Source of the DNA: Bacillus pseudomycoides DSM 12442
Lineage (GTDB): Bacteria > Bacillota > Bacilli > Bacillales > Bacillaceae_G
Length of the DNA stretch: 64,000 bases
Direction of reading: 5' to 3'
Assembly: GCF_000161455.1 (NCBI RefSeq)
Contig: NZ_CM000745.1
Span: 1,340,063 to 1,404,062 of the forward strand
The notes below the pieces were generated by a model. It did no database searches and was not told the DNA's origin. It saw only the letters and a list, made by a program, of their open reading frames with translations. The number at the start of each line of letters is the position of its first letter. Positions within the stretch are counted from its first letter, which is position 1. Both the position numbers and the translations under genes were made by a program. This document shows, one piece after another, positions 14,476 to 23,483 of the stretch.

Positions 14476-16290
14476 TTATTTGACTTCTTTTATTTTTTGT
14501 AAATCAAAATAAAAGACGACACTATCATTGGTATTATATACACCATATTTGGCATGGTGTAGTTCCAAAATGTTTTTTACAATTGATAAACCAAGTCCAG
14601 TTCCTCCAGTATGGCGGCTACGGGAAGCGTCTAGACGATAGAAGCGATCCCATATCTTTTGTAAACTTTCCTCTGGGATTGGATTACCGGTATTCTCAAT
14701 TTCCACTTTTACTTTTTCTTCATTTTCTATAACACGAATACGAATTTCTTTACCATCAGGTGTATAGCGAATTGCATTGCTGAGTAAATTCACAACAACT
14801 TGCTCAATGCGATTGCGATTCGCTTCAACGTATATAGAGGGATTTGCATCGATTTCTACTTGTAATTGTTTTTCTTCCATACTAAATAATAACTTCGTAT
14901 ACACTTGTTGGACAAGTTCACCAAGTGAAAAAGTACTCATTTCTAGTTTATACGTGCCAGATTCTAGTTTTGCTAATTCTAGCATTTCGACGATGAGTCG
15001 ATTCATGTTTTCTGTTTCTTCTAAGATAACATCCGTATAGTATGTGTTATCTTTGCTGACGCCATCTTTAATACCTTCTGCAAAGCTTCTAATAACACTC
15101 AGTGGTGTTTTTAATTCATGAGATACGCCAGAAATAAATTCTTTTCTAGTTTTTTCTAATTGGCGTTCTCGTTCGATATCTTGCTGTAATTTTGTATTCG
15201 CAATGTTTAATCGATCTATGCGATCTTTTAAGTTTACTGATAATGTATTAATACTACTAGATAAACCGCCAATTTCATCATCTACTGAAACCGGTAATTT
15301 TTCAGTGAAATCAAAATTAGCCATTTTTTTTGTGACTCGGTTCATTTTAATAAGCGGTTTAACAATGATTTTTGAATAATAAAAGGATAATAAAATAATG
15401 ACGAGAAATACGACAATTAAGGCATAAACGTAATAATCTTTTAAAACGAGCATTGCTTCATTAACAGGTTGTAAGGAGGTCATCGCAAAAGCAAATTCTT
15501 TAATTTTACCGTTTTCGATAACTGGCTTTACAAAAACTTGACTTTTTCCATTCTCCTCTTCTCCGATTGTAAATGTTGTCAATTCATTTGAATTTGTTTT
15601 ACCTAGCATTACAGATAGTTCCCAATGCTGAATTCCTTGTAATGTCTCTAAATTATTTGCGAGACGAAGGTCGTTTTTGGAAGGAAGGTGTATTTTGGAT
15701 ACAACCCCTTCAAATGTATGGGCGCCAAGTCTTGTGTCTTTTGCATATTTATTTTTCTTAGCGTTTGTCCAATCAATATTGAATAATTTAAAGTCAGAAA
15801 TGATGTTATCATTTTTCCATGTATTATAACGAGTCGCAATCGTAACAGGTATAATTACATCTTTTTTTAAAATTCCATCTATGGAAATAAAATCATTACT
15901 TTTTAACTGTAAATTCATAAACTTCGTATATTCATCGATTGTTAAAATATTGTTGAGTGGAATGGAATACGATTTATTTGATTTATCCACAATCTCAATA
16001 TAGTAATTATTTTCATCTTTTATAATTCCATTTGGATCTAATAAAACGACGTCAGCGTTTGTTTTTTCGTGAAATTCTTGTTTGAGCTTTCTTATTTCCT
16101 CAAATGTTCCCTCACTCTTTTCATAACTTGATAAAAATTTTTCAAAGGCAGTTTGGACAGTTTGAACCTTCTTATTAATATAAAATGTTTCTAAAAACAA
16201 TGATTGCCCAACGAAAAAAAGGAGGAAGGTAACAGTAAATAATGTTGATGTTAATAAAAATAGTTTAAAGACAATGCTTCTTTTTTTCAC
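14476..16290 (-). CDS. Orphan membrane sensor histidine kinase
   Basis: 604 residues. Two membrane spans (about 9-31 and 284-304) enclose a ~250-residue extracellular sensor. A HAMP domain, coiled linker, HisKA (ISGVSHELKTPLSVIRSF) and HATPase (NLLSNAIRYTP, GTGLGLSIVKN) follow. The plan is that of VanS/PhoR-like kinases. There is no response regulator gene on either side, unlike most kinases of this type. The signal is unknown. Confidence 0.9.
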   Translation of the reverse strand: MKKRSIVFKLFLLTSTLFTVTFLLFFVGQSLFLETFYINKKVQTVQTAFEKFLSSYEKSEGTFEEIRKLKQEFHEKTNADVVLLDPNGIIKDENNYYIEIVDKSNKSYSIPLNNILTIDEYTKFMNLQLKSNDFISIDGILKKDVIIPVTIATRYNTWKNDNIISDFKLFNIDWTNAKKNKYAKDTRLGAHTFEGVVSKIHLPSKNDLRLANNLETLQGIQHWELSVMLGKTNSNELTTFTIGEEENGKSQVFVKPVIENGKIKEFAFAMTSLQPVNEAMLVLKDYYVYALIVVFLVIILLSFYYSKIIVKPLIKMNRVTKKMANFDFTEKLPVSVDDEIGGLSSSINTLSVNLKDRIDRLNIANTKLQQDIERERQLEKTRKEFISGVSHELKTPLSVIRSFAEGIKDGVSKDNTYYTDVILEETENMNRLIVEMLELAKLESGTYKLEMSTFSLGELVQQVYTKLLFSMEEKQLQVEIDANPSIYVEANRNRIEQVVVNLLSNAIRYTPDGKEIRIRVIENEEKVKVEIENTGNPIPEESLQKIWDRFYRLDASRSRHTGGTGLGLSIVKNILELHHAKYGVYNTNDSVVFYFDLQKIKEVK

Positions 16291-16438
16291 TTCTTCACCT
16301 CATAAAAGAATACTCGCATAAATATTTTCTCTATTATAACAAACGATAAAAGAAAGTAGATGCTGAAAATCTGTCTCTATCTGGAATAGTTTTTTATTAA
16401 AAGTCATATAAAGTAATTATTTGATTTAGAAAACAATA

Positions 16439-16472
16439 AAAAGAACTCGCCAGACGTATGACAAGTTCTTTT
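16439..16472 (-). terminator. Terminator of deoD
   Basis: AAAAGAACT / AGTTCTTTT stem next to the deoD stop codon. Confidence 0.7.
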
Positions 16473-16477
16473 GTGTA

Positions 16478-17185
16478 TTATTGTTGAATTGCCGCGTCTA
16501 AAGCGATTTCAATCATTTCATTAAATGTAGTTTGACGCTCTTCAGATGTTGTTTCTTCTCCAGTGAAGATGTGGTCACTTACTGTTAATACAGATAATGC
16601 ATTTACACCGTATTTCGCTGCTAATGTATAAAGAGCAGTTGTTTCCATTTCTACAGCTAACACACCGTATTCACCAAGTTTTTTCACCATGTCCATGCTT
16701 TCACGGTAGAATACATCTGCTGTTAAAACATTACCAACACGAACATGTAATCCTTTTTCTGTTCCTGCATCATATGCTTTCTTTAAAAGATCAAAGTTTG
16801 CAGCTGGTGCAAAATCAAATCCAGGGAATGTTAAACGGTTCATATTAGAGTCTGTACAAGCCGTCATTGCAATAATTACGTCACGTACTTTTACATCTTT
16901 TTGAATCGCGCCACATGTACCTACGCGAATTAAGTTTTTCACTCCATAGCTTTGGATTAATTCGTTAACATAGATAGAAATAGAAGGAACACCCATGCCT
17001 GTCCCTTGAACAGAGACACGTTTTCCTTTATAAGTTCCAGTGAATCCTAACATACCACGTACATTGTTATAGCAAGTTACATCTTCTAAAAATGTTTCTG
17101 CAATATATTTTGCACGTAGTGGATCACCAGGTAGTAAAATAGATTCAGCAATTTCACCTTGTTTTGCTTCAATATGAACGCTCAT
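16478..17185 (-). CDS. deoD: Purine nucleoside phosphorylase, DeoD type
   Basis: 235 residues, the family length. It splits purine (deoxy)nucleosides with phosphate into base and (deoxy)ribose-1-phosphate for salvage. Motifs visible: ESILLPGDPLRAKYIAE (phosphate site), VQGTGMGVPS, RVGTCGAI, LAVEMETTALYTLA (nucleoside site, Glu/Met/Glu) and TVSDHI with the catalytic Asp. Start ATG 17185 follows AAGGAGG; an upstream in-frame ATG lacks a ribosome site. Not in an operon here. Confidence 0.97.
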   Translation of the reverse strand: MSVHIEAKQGEIAESILLPGDPLRAKYIAETFLEDVTCYNNVRGMLGFTGTYKGKRVSVQGTGMGVPSISIYVNELIQSYGVKNLIRVGTCGAIQKDVKVRDVIIAMTACTDSNMNRLTFPGFDFAPAANFDLLKKAYDAGTEKGLHVRVGNVLTADVFYRESMDMVKKLGEYGVLAVEMETTALYTLAAKYGVNALSVLTVSDHIFTGEETTSEERQTTFNEMIEIALDAAIQQ

Positions 17186-17349
17186 AAAAATCCTCCTTGT
17201 TATGTATAGATATAAATCAACATCACCTGCATTATACACTAGGAATCCTACCAATTAAAATCTTTTTCTTATTTGTAGTATATGCAAGATTCAACGTTTT
17301 CAATAGGTTGTTATTTATTACATAGCGGGTTTTTGTAAAAAAGAAATAT

Positions 17350-17535
17350 ATAAATACAAGTTGAAAAACCGATATAAACCTTTTCTTTTTAGGGGGGAGA
17401 GAGCATCCGACCATGCATAGAAGCGGTCAGACCCTCTTCCTGCCCCATGCCAAGTAAAAACAAAGAGAGAAAACGAGTGCGGGTCACCTTTTATTCTTCA
17501 TAGCAACTACTTATATGTTGGAAAATCAAAATGGA
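17350..17535 (-). repeat. Dispersed hairpin repeat, copy 2
   Basis: Reverse-orientation copy. Its complement carries GGCATGGGGCAGGAAGAGGG, then TCTGACC, loop GCTTCTATGCAT and GGTCGGA, a seven-pair stem. It fills most of the 444-base gap between deoD and the next gene. Confidence 0.8.
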
Positions 17536-17629
17536 CATATGTAGAAAGAAGGTGTAGCAATGTTCTTTTTATAGGTACAATAGTCAGAATTATGTTACAA
17601 TTTATAAAAAAAGTATGGCAGGTGATTGT

Positions 17630-18397
17630 TTGAAAAATCTTGTCATTGGGCTAATTGCGTTACTATTTATTGTAGCTGGTGGATTTTACATGCAAAAGTA
17701 TAAAGGAACGACAGAAACAGTAGGGGACATTCGAGAGGTAAAATGGGATATAAAAAATAGAAAGGGAAATGAAAAAATAGATATTACATTTCAACTGTTT
17801 AATAAAAATAACAACGAAATTCGTGGAGTTAATGATCGTATTAGAGCTATTATCGTGGACGAGCAGTTAAAGGGAATTCAGCGAATCACTCCTGCATTTG
17901 CTGGAAATGGTTCATATAAGCTATCCTCAGGCAAAACGAAAGATAAAGCATATACGATTTTCTTATATGAGGATCATGGTAAAACAGAACAGTTCTTTTC
18001 TAGGAAGAATTTTGGGGAAGAGGAAAAAGAGAAGAAACAAAAGAATGTAATAGAAGATACAGTGCTCACCAAAAAAATTGGTGATTACCAAATGTCGCTT
18101 TTATTTGGAGCGCTACACCCAAATGAAGCAGCTACATTGACATTTCAGCTGCAAATAAAAAAAGGAGAAAGTGTGAAATTTAATTCCAATACTGGAGAAC
18201 AAGCGACGCTTTATATAATCGATGAAAAACGAGAACATTTTTTATATGCAGTCCCTGTAAATGAAGAAGAGCAATTGCAATATCGTATTACATTCCCAGA
18301 GGAAGGGACGTATAAAATATGGGGAACATTTTATATAAACGGAAAAAAGTATGAAAAAGAGTTTATACTCCAAGTTCAGAAACGAAAAAACAGCTAG
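17630..18397 (+). CDS. Putative membrane-anchored extracellular protein
   Basis: 255 residues. One N-terminal membrane anchor or signal peptide (about 3-20) is followed by a soluble, beta-rich extracellular region with a lysine/glutamate-rich stretch near 130-145. Start TTG 17630 follows AGGTGAT; ATG 17615 in frame is an alternative. It is convergent with mprF with only five bases between the stop codons. No family recognised. Confidence 0.7.
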   Translation: MKNLVIGLIALLFIVAGGFYMQKYKGTTETVGDIREVKWDIKNRKGNEKIDITFQLFNKNNNEIRGVNDRIRAIIVDEQLKGIQRITPAFAGNGSYKLSSGKTKDKAYTIFLYEDHGKTEQFFSRKNFGEEEKEKKQKNVIEDTVLTKKIGDYQMSLLFGALHPNEAATLTFQLQIKKGESVKFNSNTGEQATLYIIDEKREHFLYAVPVNEEEQLQYRITFPEEGTYKIWGTFYINGKKYEKEFILQVQKRKNS

Positions 18398-18419
18398 TGA
18401 TGCTAGCTGCTTTTTCGTT
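18381..18419. terminator. Bidirectional terminator spanning two gene ends
   Basis: AACGAAAAA-CAGCTAG / CTAGCTG-TTTTTCGTT; the hairpin overlaps the last codons of both convergent genes. Confidence 0.8.
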
Positions 18420-20985
18420 TTCCTATTAATTTTGTTACGGCAAGCATTGTAATTGGCAAGGAATGATTTTTCCGGAATGCTAAATATTTTCCACTCCACG
18501 CCGGTTTATATTTTTCTTTAAAATGCCGTAAACCACTAAAACTATATGTATAACGAACGTTATTGAAAATTGCTGCAGCGACGCGCTCAGACCAAAAGGA
18601 TTGTGTGGATAAACCAACATTAGAGAGCGGGGCCATACCGATGTTAAAGGAATGATAACTGTTTTCTTTTGCCCATTGGAATAAATGAATAAAGATTGCA
18701 TCCATAATCCCGCCAGGTGCATCTGGATAATAACGCATTAAATCGATAGAAAGTTCACCAGTTTGATAAACAGGCATAAACGTTGTAAATGCAATGATTT
18801 TTCCCTCAGCATCAGATAAAGTTGCAATAGGGGCGCGACTTATATACTCACGATCAAAGTATCCAAGAGAAAAGCCTTTTTCTTTTTTTCCCCCAAGCCA
18901 AGCGGCTGAAACATTTTTTAATTCTTCATATAACTCGTCTGAAAATGGTGGTTGATGAATGGAAAAGGTATAACCTTCACGTTCAAAACGGTTAAAAGTT
19001 GCACGTAATCCAGCACGCTTTTTCCCTGATATAGTAAATGTATTTAAATCAACAACAGCTTCTTCACCAAGTTTAAAGAAGTTATAGCCAAAATCATGGT
19101 ATAAACTCATCCATTTGCTTTCAATTTGATAGAAAACGCAAATATATCCAAATCGATCCGCTTCAGCTAAAAATTCTTGTAGTACGTTACGGAAAGAAGA
19201 CGGATCCCCAATTGGATCGCCGAGTACAACAAGTCGTTTTCCTGTTGTTGAAAATAAAAGAAGTGCTTTTCCATCACTACTAAAGAAGAATTGTTTATCT
19301 CCTAAAAAACCTAAATGACTTAGTACATTTCCGCCATATTCATCTAAGAAGTTTTGCAGACGTTTATCGTTTGCTGATTGCTCAGGGAATACACTACGAT
19401 AGCGATTCGCGATAAGAGAACCGATGAGTAAAAAAGTTGGAACAAAGAAAGCAGCTGCAAGTGCACTTCTCTTTACTTGCGTAATATTACGAACGACAAA
19501 ATCGGGCTTGAAAGCTTCTTTTGCTCCTGCGAATAGGATGCCTAAGTTTTTATACAAGTATAATGTTAGTAGTAAAAATATAAATACTTTTACTACATCG
19601 GAAAGCGAAACTGACATTTTTTCACGTACAAATCTTTTGCGAAGCATATATAATACGGCTAGCACGATTAGTAAAATAAAGGTTTCTTCAATATCGATTC
19701 CTTTCAGTGTATTAAAAATGGCTGCTCCAATTAAAGAAACAATAGTCATATAGTAGGAACGTTTTGTTCCATAATAAATACCTCTTGATAGAATAAGGAG
19801 CAGAATTCCAAATGTTAATGATAAGCTAAAAGAAAATTGAATAAGATGTTTTGGAGCTAAAATGTGTAATGCGTGAGCACGATTTATACTCGTCGGTAAA
19901 ATGGTCGATAAGATGACCATTAGGCCGGTAAAGACTGTTAAAGCAGCTGATGCCCATGGACCTAGCTTTCCTAAAAAATCACGTTGTAATGTCCAAATGA
20001 CACCTGTTGTTTCTAAGGCGGGTGCAATAAATGGTTTATCTTCAATCTTTTTTAGGGCAGCTCCGGTCATTTCAAAAGCGGCAAAAATTAACCCAAGACA
20101 AAATGGTAAAATATAGTATACGAGGCGGTATAATAACATGGCAGGTAATAATACGCCTGTATCGATACCGTATTGTCCTAATCCAGTTAAAAAGACAAGG
20201 TCAAAGGAACCAAGACCACCGGGTACAAGACTAACAACCCCTGCTAATGCTGCAATAACATAAACCCCTAAAAATTTCCGGAAATCGATGTCAATTCCAA
20301 ATAATATTAAAATAACATACATAACGATGCCGGCAGAAAGCCATTCCACTAATGAAACAAGTGAATATAGAACGGTTGGGTTCTTCTCTTTGATTTCTTC
20401 CTGTCCTTCTATGTGTTGCTTTTTTCGATTTTTAATTTTGGAAAATCCAATATATAGCGGTACAAAAAGAGCAAAAAAGATGAGGACAGGCCATAGCCAA
20501 GGTTTTTCATGTAAAATAAAACTTGTATCTAGTATTCCTATAAGACCGAGGAATGAGAGAAGGGATAATCCATTTATAAAAGCAGTTGTCATCCAAGCGA
20601 TGCTTTTGATAAGTTTACCATTCTCTTTTACGTGAGGCCGATATAACATTGTCCGTATACCTGCTCCAACAAGTCCACCAAAACCGATAAATCCATTTAA
20701 GGTGTTAGCAATCCAAGAAACACGGAAAATCTTTTGAACAGGTACATCTGCTTTTAAATAGCGGAGCATAACAAAGTCATAAAAGAACATTGTTGAAACA
20801 GCAAACGCACCGAGCGTAATAGCTAAAAAGACTCCTCCAGTCGGAATGTTTTTAATTGTTTCAATTGCTTCTCGAAATGAAATACCTGACAATTCTTTCC
20901 GAGCTTGAAAGAATACAATTGTCAAGACAACAAATGGGAAAATAATTTTTCCGATTTGTAAGAAACGTTTCCACGAAAACGACAT
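18403..20985 (-). CDS. mprF: Phosphatidylglycerol lysyltransferase/flippase
   Basis: 860 residues, full length. It transfers lysine from Lys-tRNA to phosphatidylglycerol and flips the product outward, lowering negative surface charge and giving resistance to cationic peptides and daptomycin-like drugs. The N-terminal ~510 residues form many membrane spans (flippase; LVPGGLGSFDL loop visible). The C-terminal ~330 residues form the tandem GNAT-fold DUF2156 synthase (DEYGGNVLSHLGFLGDK, GDPIGDP, FNIGMAPLSNVG). Start ATG 20985 follows AAGGAGAG. Monocistronic. Confidence 0.96.
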   Translation of the reverse strand: MSFSWKRFLQIGKIIFPFVVLTIVFFQARKELSGISFREAIETIKNIPTGGVFLAITLGAFAVSTMFFYDFVMLRYLKADVPVQKIFRVSWIANTLNGFIGFGGLVGAGIRTMLYRPHVKENGKLIKSIAWMTTAFINGLSLLSFLGLIGILDTSFILHEKPWLWPVLIFFALFVPLYIGFSKIKNRKKQHIEGQEEIKEKNPTVLYSLVSLVEWLSAGIVMYVILILFGIDIDFRKFLGVYVIAALAGVVSLVPGGLGSFDLVFLTGLGQYGIDTGVLLPAMLLYRLVYYILPFCLGLIFAAFEMTGAALKKIEDKPFIAPALETTGVIWTLQRDFLGKLGPWASAALTVFTGLMVILSTILPTSINRAHALHILAPKHLIQFSFSLSLTFGILLLILSRGIYYGTKRSYYMTIVSLIGAAIFNTLKGIDIEETFILLIVLAVLYMLRKRFVREKMSVSLSDVVKVFIFLLLTLYLYKNLGILFAGAKEAFKPDFVVRNITQVKRSALAAAFFVPTFLLIGSLIANRYRSVFPEQSANDKRLQNFLDEYGGNVLSHLGFLGDKQFFFSSDGKALLLFSTTGKRLVVLGDPIGDPSSFRNVLQEFLAEADRFGYICVFYQIESKWMSLYHDFGYNFFKLGEEAVVDLNTFTISGKKRAGLRATFNRFEREGYTFSIHQPPFSDELYEELKNVSAAWLGGKKEKGFSLGYFDREYISRAPIATLSDAEGKIIAFTTFMPVYQTGELSIDLMRYYPDAPGGIMDAIFIHLFQWAKENSYHSFNIGMAPLSNVGLSTQSFWSERVAAAIFNNVRYTYSFSGLRHFKEKYKPAWSGKYLAFRKNHSLPITMLAVTKLIGKRKSS

Positions 20986-21204
20986 AAATACAACTCTCCT
21001 TGCATAAGAAAACTGAGACAATATTCTTATTATGACAAACTTCATGAAAAATAAAAAGGTAAATTGCAGGATATAAAAACTATTTTTTATATAAATATAG
21101 AAATGTTATATATTTTTTTGCTAAGAATTAATAATAAATTAAAGTTTTGTTTATTCAGAAAAGTAAGTTAAAATAGAACGAAATAAGGAAGAGGGGGAAA
21201 GCGG

Positions 21205-21594
21205 ATGGTTATAGTAGGTTACGCAGGCCATGAGCTAGAAAAAGCACAACCTAATACATCAGAAGATTTCTTTAATCGATCCGAAGTAACTTATATTTTG
21301 GGTGAACAAGAAAAAACATTTTCTGTATTATATGTCCGTTATTTTGAAGAAATTTTACAAGGAATTACTCCGTTTGAAGGAAATCCAGTTTTTAAAATAG
21401 AAGAACAAGACATATATTTACGTGATATCGTTGCTCTAGCTTGTTTTATTAAAAATAAAGAATTTCGTGGGCAAAAGCGTGTATATATTAACAGGATAGA
21501 AGATTTTCAAAAAAATTTTGATGATAAAACAGTGGTAAAAGTACAAGACATAATGGCTGAGTTACATAAAAATAAAAAAGTAGAAATAGCGTAA
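21205..21594 (+). CDS. Conserved-type hypothetical protein
   Basis: 129 residues, soluble, acidic; no membrane span and no motif I recognise. ATG 21205 is preceded by GAGGGGGAAAGCGG. It lies 23 bases before ypuI on the same strand, so the two are likely cotranscribed from a promoter in the AT-rich 220 bases upstream. Confidence 0.7.
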   Translation: MVIVGYAGHELEKAQPNTSEDFFNRSEVTYILGEQEKTFSVLYVRYFEEILQGITPFEGNPVFKIEEQDIYLRDIVALACFIKNKEFRGQKRVYINRIEDFQKNFDDKTVVKVQDIMAELHKNKKVEIA

Positions 21595-21617
21595 AATGGA
21601 AAAGGAGAGAAAAGGAT

Positions 21618-22109
21618 ATGTCTAATTCAATGGTTGAAAATCAAACGCATCAAGTTTCTGAATTTTTAGAAGAAGTTATTGATTTAATGACTGATTTTGT
21701 TAATTATCATACATTACCTTCTTTATTAGAAGAGTCACCAGAAGGGAATAAACATTATTATGAAGGTTTATTATCATCATTAAGACGACTCCTTGTATTT
21801 TGTGAAGAAGGCTTGGATGCGTGCCTTGTTTTATTGAGTAGTCAACCATTTCGAAAAACGGCTGCTGAGAGAACATTATATAAAATCTATCATCAAGTAA
21901 TTGCTGAATTCTTTTCGCCAAAAAGTGATCAGTGGTATGAAAATAGTCGCTCGGCATATACAGGGAAAAATTCCATTGCTTTTCAACAAATACCGCCTAG
22001 CTCAATTGAAAAAGTAATGCAAGAATTAGAAGGAAAGTTTCAAACAATGCGTGAGGAGCTGGAATATTACGAAACGGACTATCAAACAAAGATGTTACAC
22101 AAGTATTAA
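21618..22109 (+). CDS. ypuI: DUF3907 family protein YpuI
   Basis: 163 residues, mostly helical, matching B. subtilis YpuI (DUF3907) in order and wording (FLEEVIDLMTDFVNYHTLPSL-like start, tail YYETDYQ). Function unknown. In B. subtilis ypuI also sits just before dacB-spmA-spmB, supporting the call. AAGGAGAG precedes the ATG. Confidence 0.88.
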   Translation: MSNSMVENQTHQVSEFLEEVIDLMTDFVNYHTLPSLLEESPEGNKHYYEGLLSSLRRLLVFCEEGLDACLVLLSSQPFRKTAAERTLYKIYHQVIAEFFSPKSDQWYENSRSAYTGKNSIAFQQIPPSSIEKVMQELEGKFQTMREELEYYETDYQTKMLHKY

Positions 22110-22110
22110 T

Positions 22111-22270
22111 AAAACCATTTTCTTTAGGTGTGAGAGAGGATCCGGCCATGGATAGAAGTGGTCAGATCCTTTTTCAGCCCCATGCGAAGTGAGAACAAAA
22201 GGAGAAAGTGAGTAGGGGTTCCTTTTTATTTTTATAACCGCGACTTATATGTTGGGGAATTAAAATGGAT
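22111..22270 (-). repeat. Dispersed hairpin repeat, copy 3
   Basis: Reverse-orientation copy between ypuI and the sod gene. Its complement shows GCATGGGGC, TCTGACC, loop ACTTCTATCCAT and GGCCGGA. Confidence 0.75.
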
Positions 22271-22358
22271 GTATATAATAAGATGAGGGAACTACTGTCT
22301 TTGATTGTAGGGATGAATAGCTCTAGTATATGTTTTATATAAGTATTAGAGAATACTC

Positions 22359-22389
22359 AAAGAAGCTAGAGAAAGACTAGCTTCTTTTG
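22359..22389 (+). terminator. Terminator of ypuI transcript
   Basis: AAAGAAGCTAG / CTAGCTTCTTT stem with T-run. It lies beyond the repeat, so the repeat would be transcribed with ypuI. Confidence 0.75.
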
Positions 22390-22459
22390 CTGTTTTGTAC
22401 GGTATATACGATGCGGACGCTGAATATAGTTAAAGTGGATAGCATAGAGGAGGTGTCGT

Positions 22460-23374
22460 ATGAATCAGCAAGGTGTATTTACGGATTATTTTCATGAAGT
22501 AGAAAATTGGTGTGAAAGCGTTCTTCACGTATTAGATAGTCGTGCAACTGAAGTTTATGACGTCCATATGCTTGCTTATAAAATTCAAATGCTATTAGAC
22601 CGTATGAAAGAAAATGAGTATGAAACAGATGCTGAATTCCTGTATGAGATAAGTGATGATGTGGAACACATCCAGAATCATTTACAAGAAGTATTTATGC
22701 AAGAAAATGAGCAATATGAGTTATATGAAAGAACGTATACTGAGAGATCTGTTCCAATTGGGGGTCACACGCTTCCTCCGTTACCCTATCCATATAATGC
22801 GCTGGAACCATATATTTCTCGAGAGATTATGATGCTACATCATGATAAACATCATCGGAGTTATGTGGAAGGGCTGAATAAAGCAGAAAAAATGATGGAA
22901 GAAGCAAGGAAAACAAATAAGTTTGATTTAATCAAGCATTGGGAAAGAGAAGCGGCTTTTCACGGTTCAGGTCATTATTTGCACACGATATTTTGGAATA
23001 ACATGAAAAAAGATGGAGGGGGAAGTCCAAGAGGTGCATTATCTCGAGAAATCGAGAAAGATTTTGGGGGTTTTTTACGTTTTCAAAAGCATTTTACAGA
23101 AGCTGCATCGAAGGTAGAAGGATCTGGCTGGGCTATTCTTGTGTGGGTACCTCGCTCGGGAAGATTAGAAATTTTACAAAGTACCCTTCATCAATTATTC
23201 ACACAGTGGGATACGATACCGTTACTTGTGCTTGATGTATGGGAACATGCATATTATTTGCAATACCAAAATCGGAAAGATGAGTACATTAAAAATTGGT
23301 GGAATGTTGTGAATTGGTCCGATGTGGAAAAGCGATTTGAAAGTGCGAAACAGCTTGAGTGGACACCGTATTAG
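22460..23374 (+). CDS. sod15: Fe/Mn superoxide dismutase with N-terminal extension
   Basis: 304 residues. The C-terminal ~205 residues are a complete Fe/Mn SOD: first metal His in MMLHHDKHH, second in HYLHTIFW, then LDVWEHAYYLQY providing Asp and His. It converts superoxide to H2O2 and O2. The first ~95 residues are an additional acidic helical domain absent from ordinary SodA, as in B. subtilis SodF and B. anthracis Sod15. AGAGGAGGTG precedes the ATG. No signal peptide. Metal preference cannot be read from sequence. Position next to dacB suggests, but does not prove, a spore-related role. Confidence 0.9.
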   Translation: MNQQGVFTDYFHEVENWCESVLHVLDSRATEVYDVHMLAYKIQMLLDRMKENEYETDAEFLYEISDDVEHIQNHLQEVFMQENEQYELYERTYTERSVPIGGHTLPPLPYPYNALEPYISREIMMLHHDKHHRSYVEGLNKAEKMMEEARKTNKFDLIKHWEREAAFHGSGHYLHTIFWNNMKKDGGGSPRGALSREIEKDFGGFLRFQKHFTEAASKVEGSGWAILVWVPRSGRLEILQSTLHQLFTQWDTIPLLVLDVWEHAYYLQYQNRKDEYIKNWWNVVNWSDVEKRFESAKQLEWTPY

Positions 23375-23422
23375 ACGCATATTTGTGCGTCTTTTTTGCT
23401 GGTATAGAAAAGAATATTTCGT

Positions 23423-23450
23423 TCATATTTTAAGGGGCCAAGCATACACT
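23423..23450 (+). promoter_or_regulatory. Sigma-E-like promoter of dacB
   Basis: TCATATT (-35, 23423-23429) and CATACACT (-10, 23443-23450) with a 13-base spacer fit the mother-cell sigma-E consensus (KMATATT, CATACAnT). The dacB start lies 34 bases downstream. In B. subtilis dacB is under sigma-E. Confidence 0.65.
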
Positions 23451-23483
23451 TGTACAAAAAGTGCCAAAAGGACGTGGGGGAAT

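Noticed and set aside
17232..17414. 60-codon reverse frame before deoD
   Set aside because: Lies largely in the dispersed repeat; the same pseudo-peptide recurs at other copies because the DNA is repeated, not because it is a gene.
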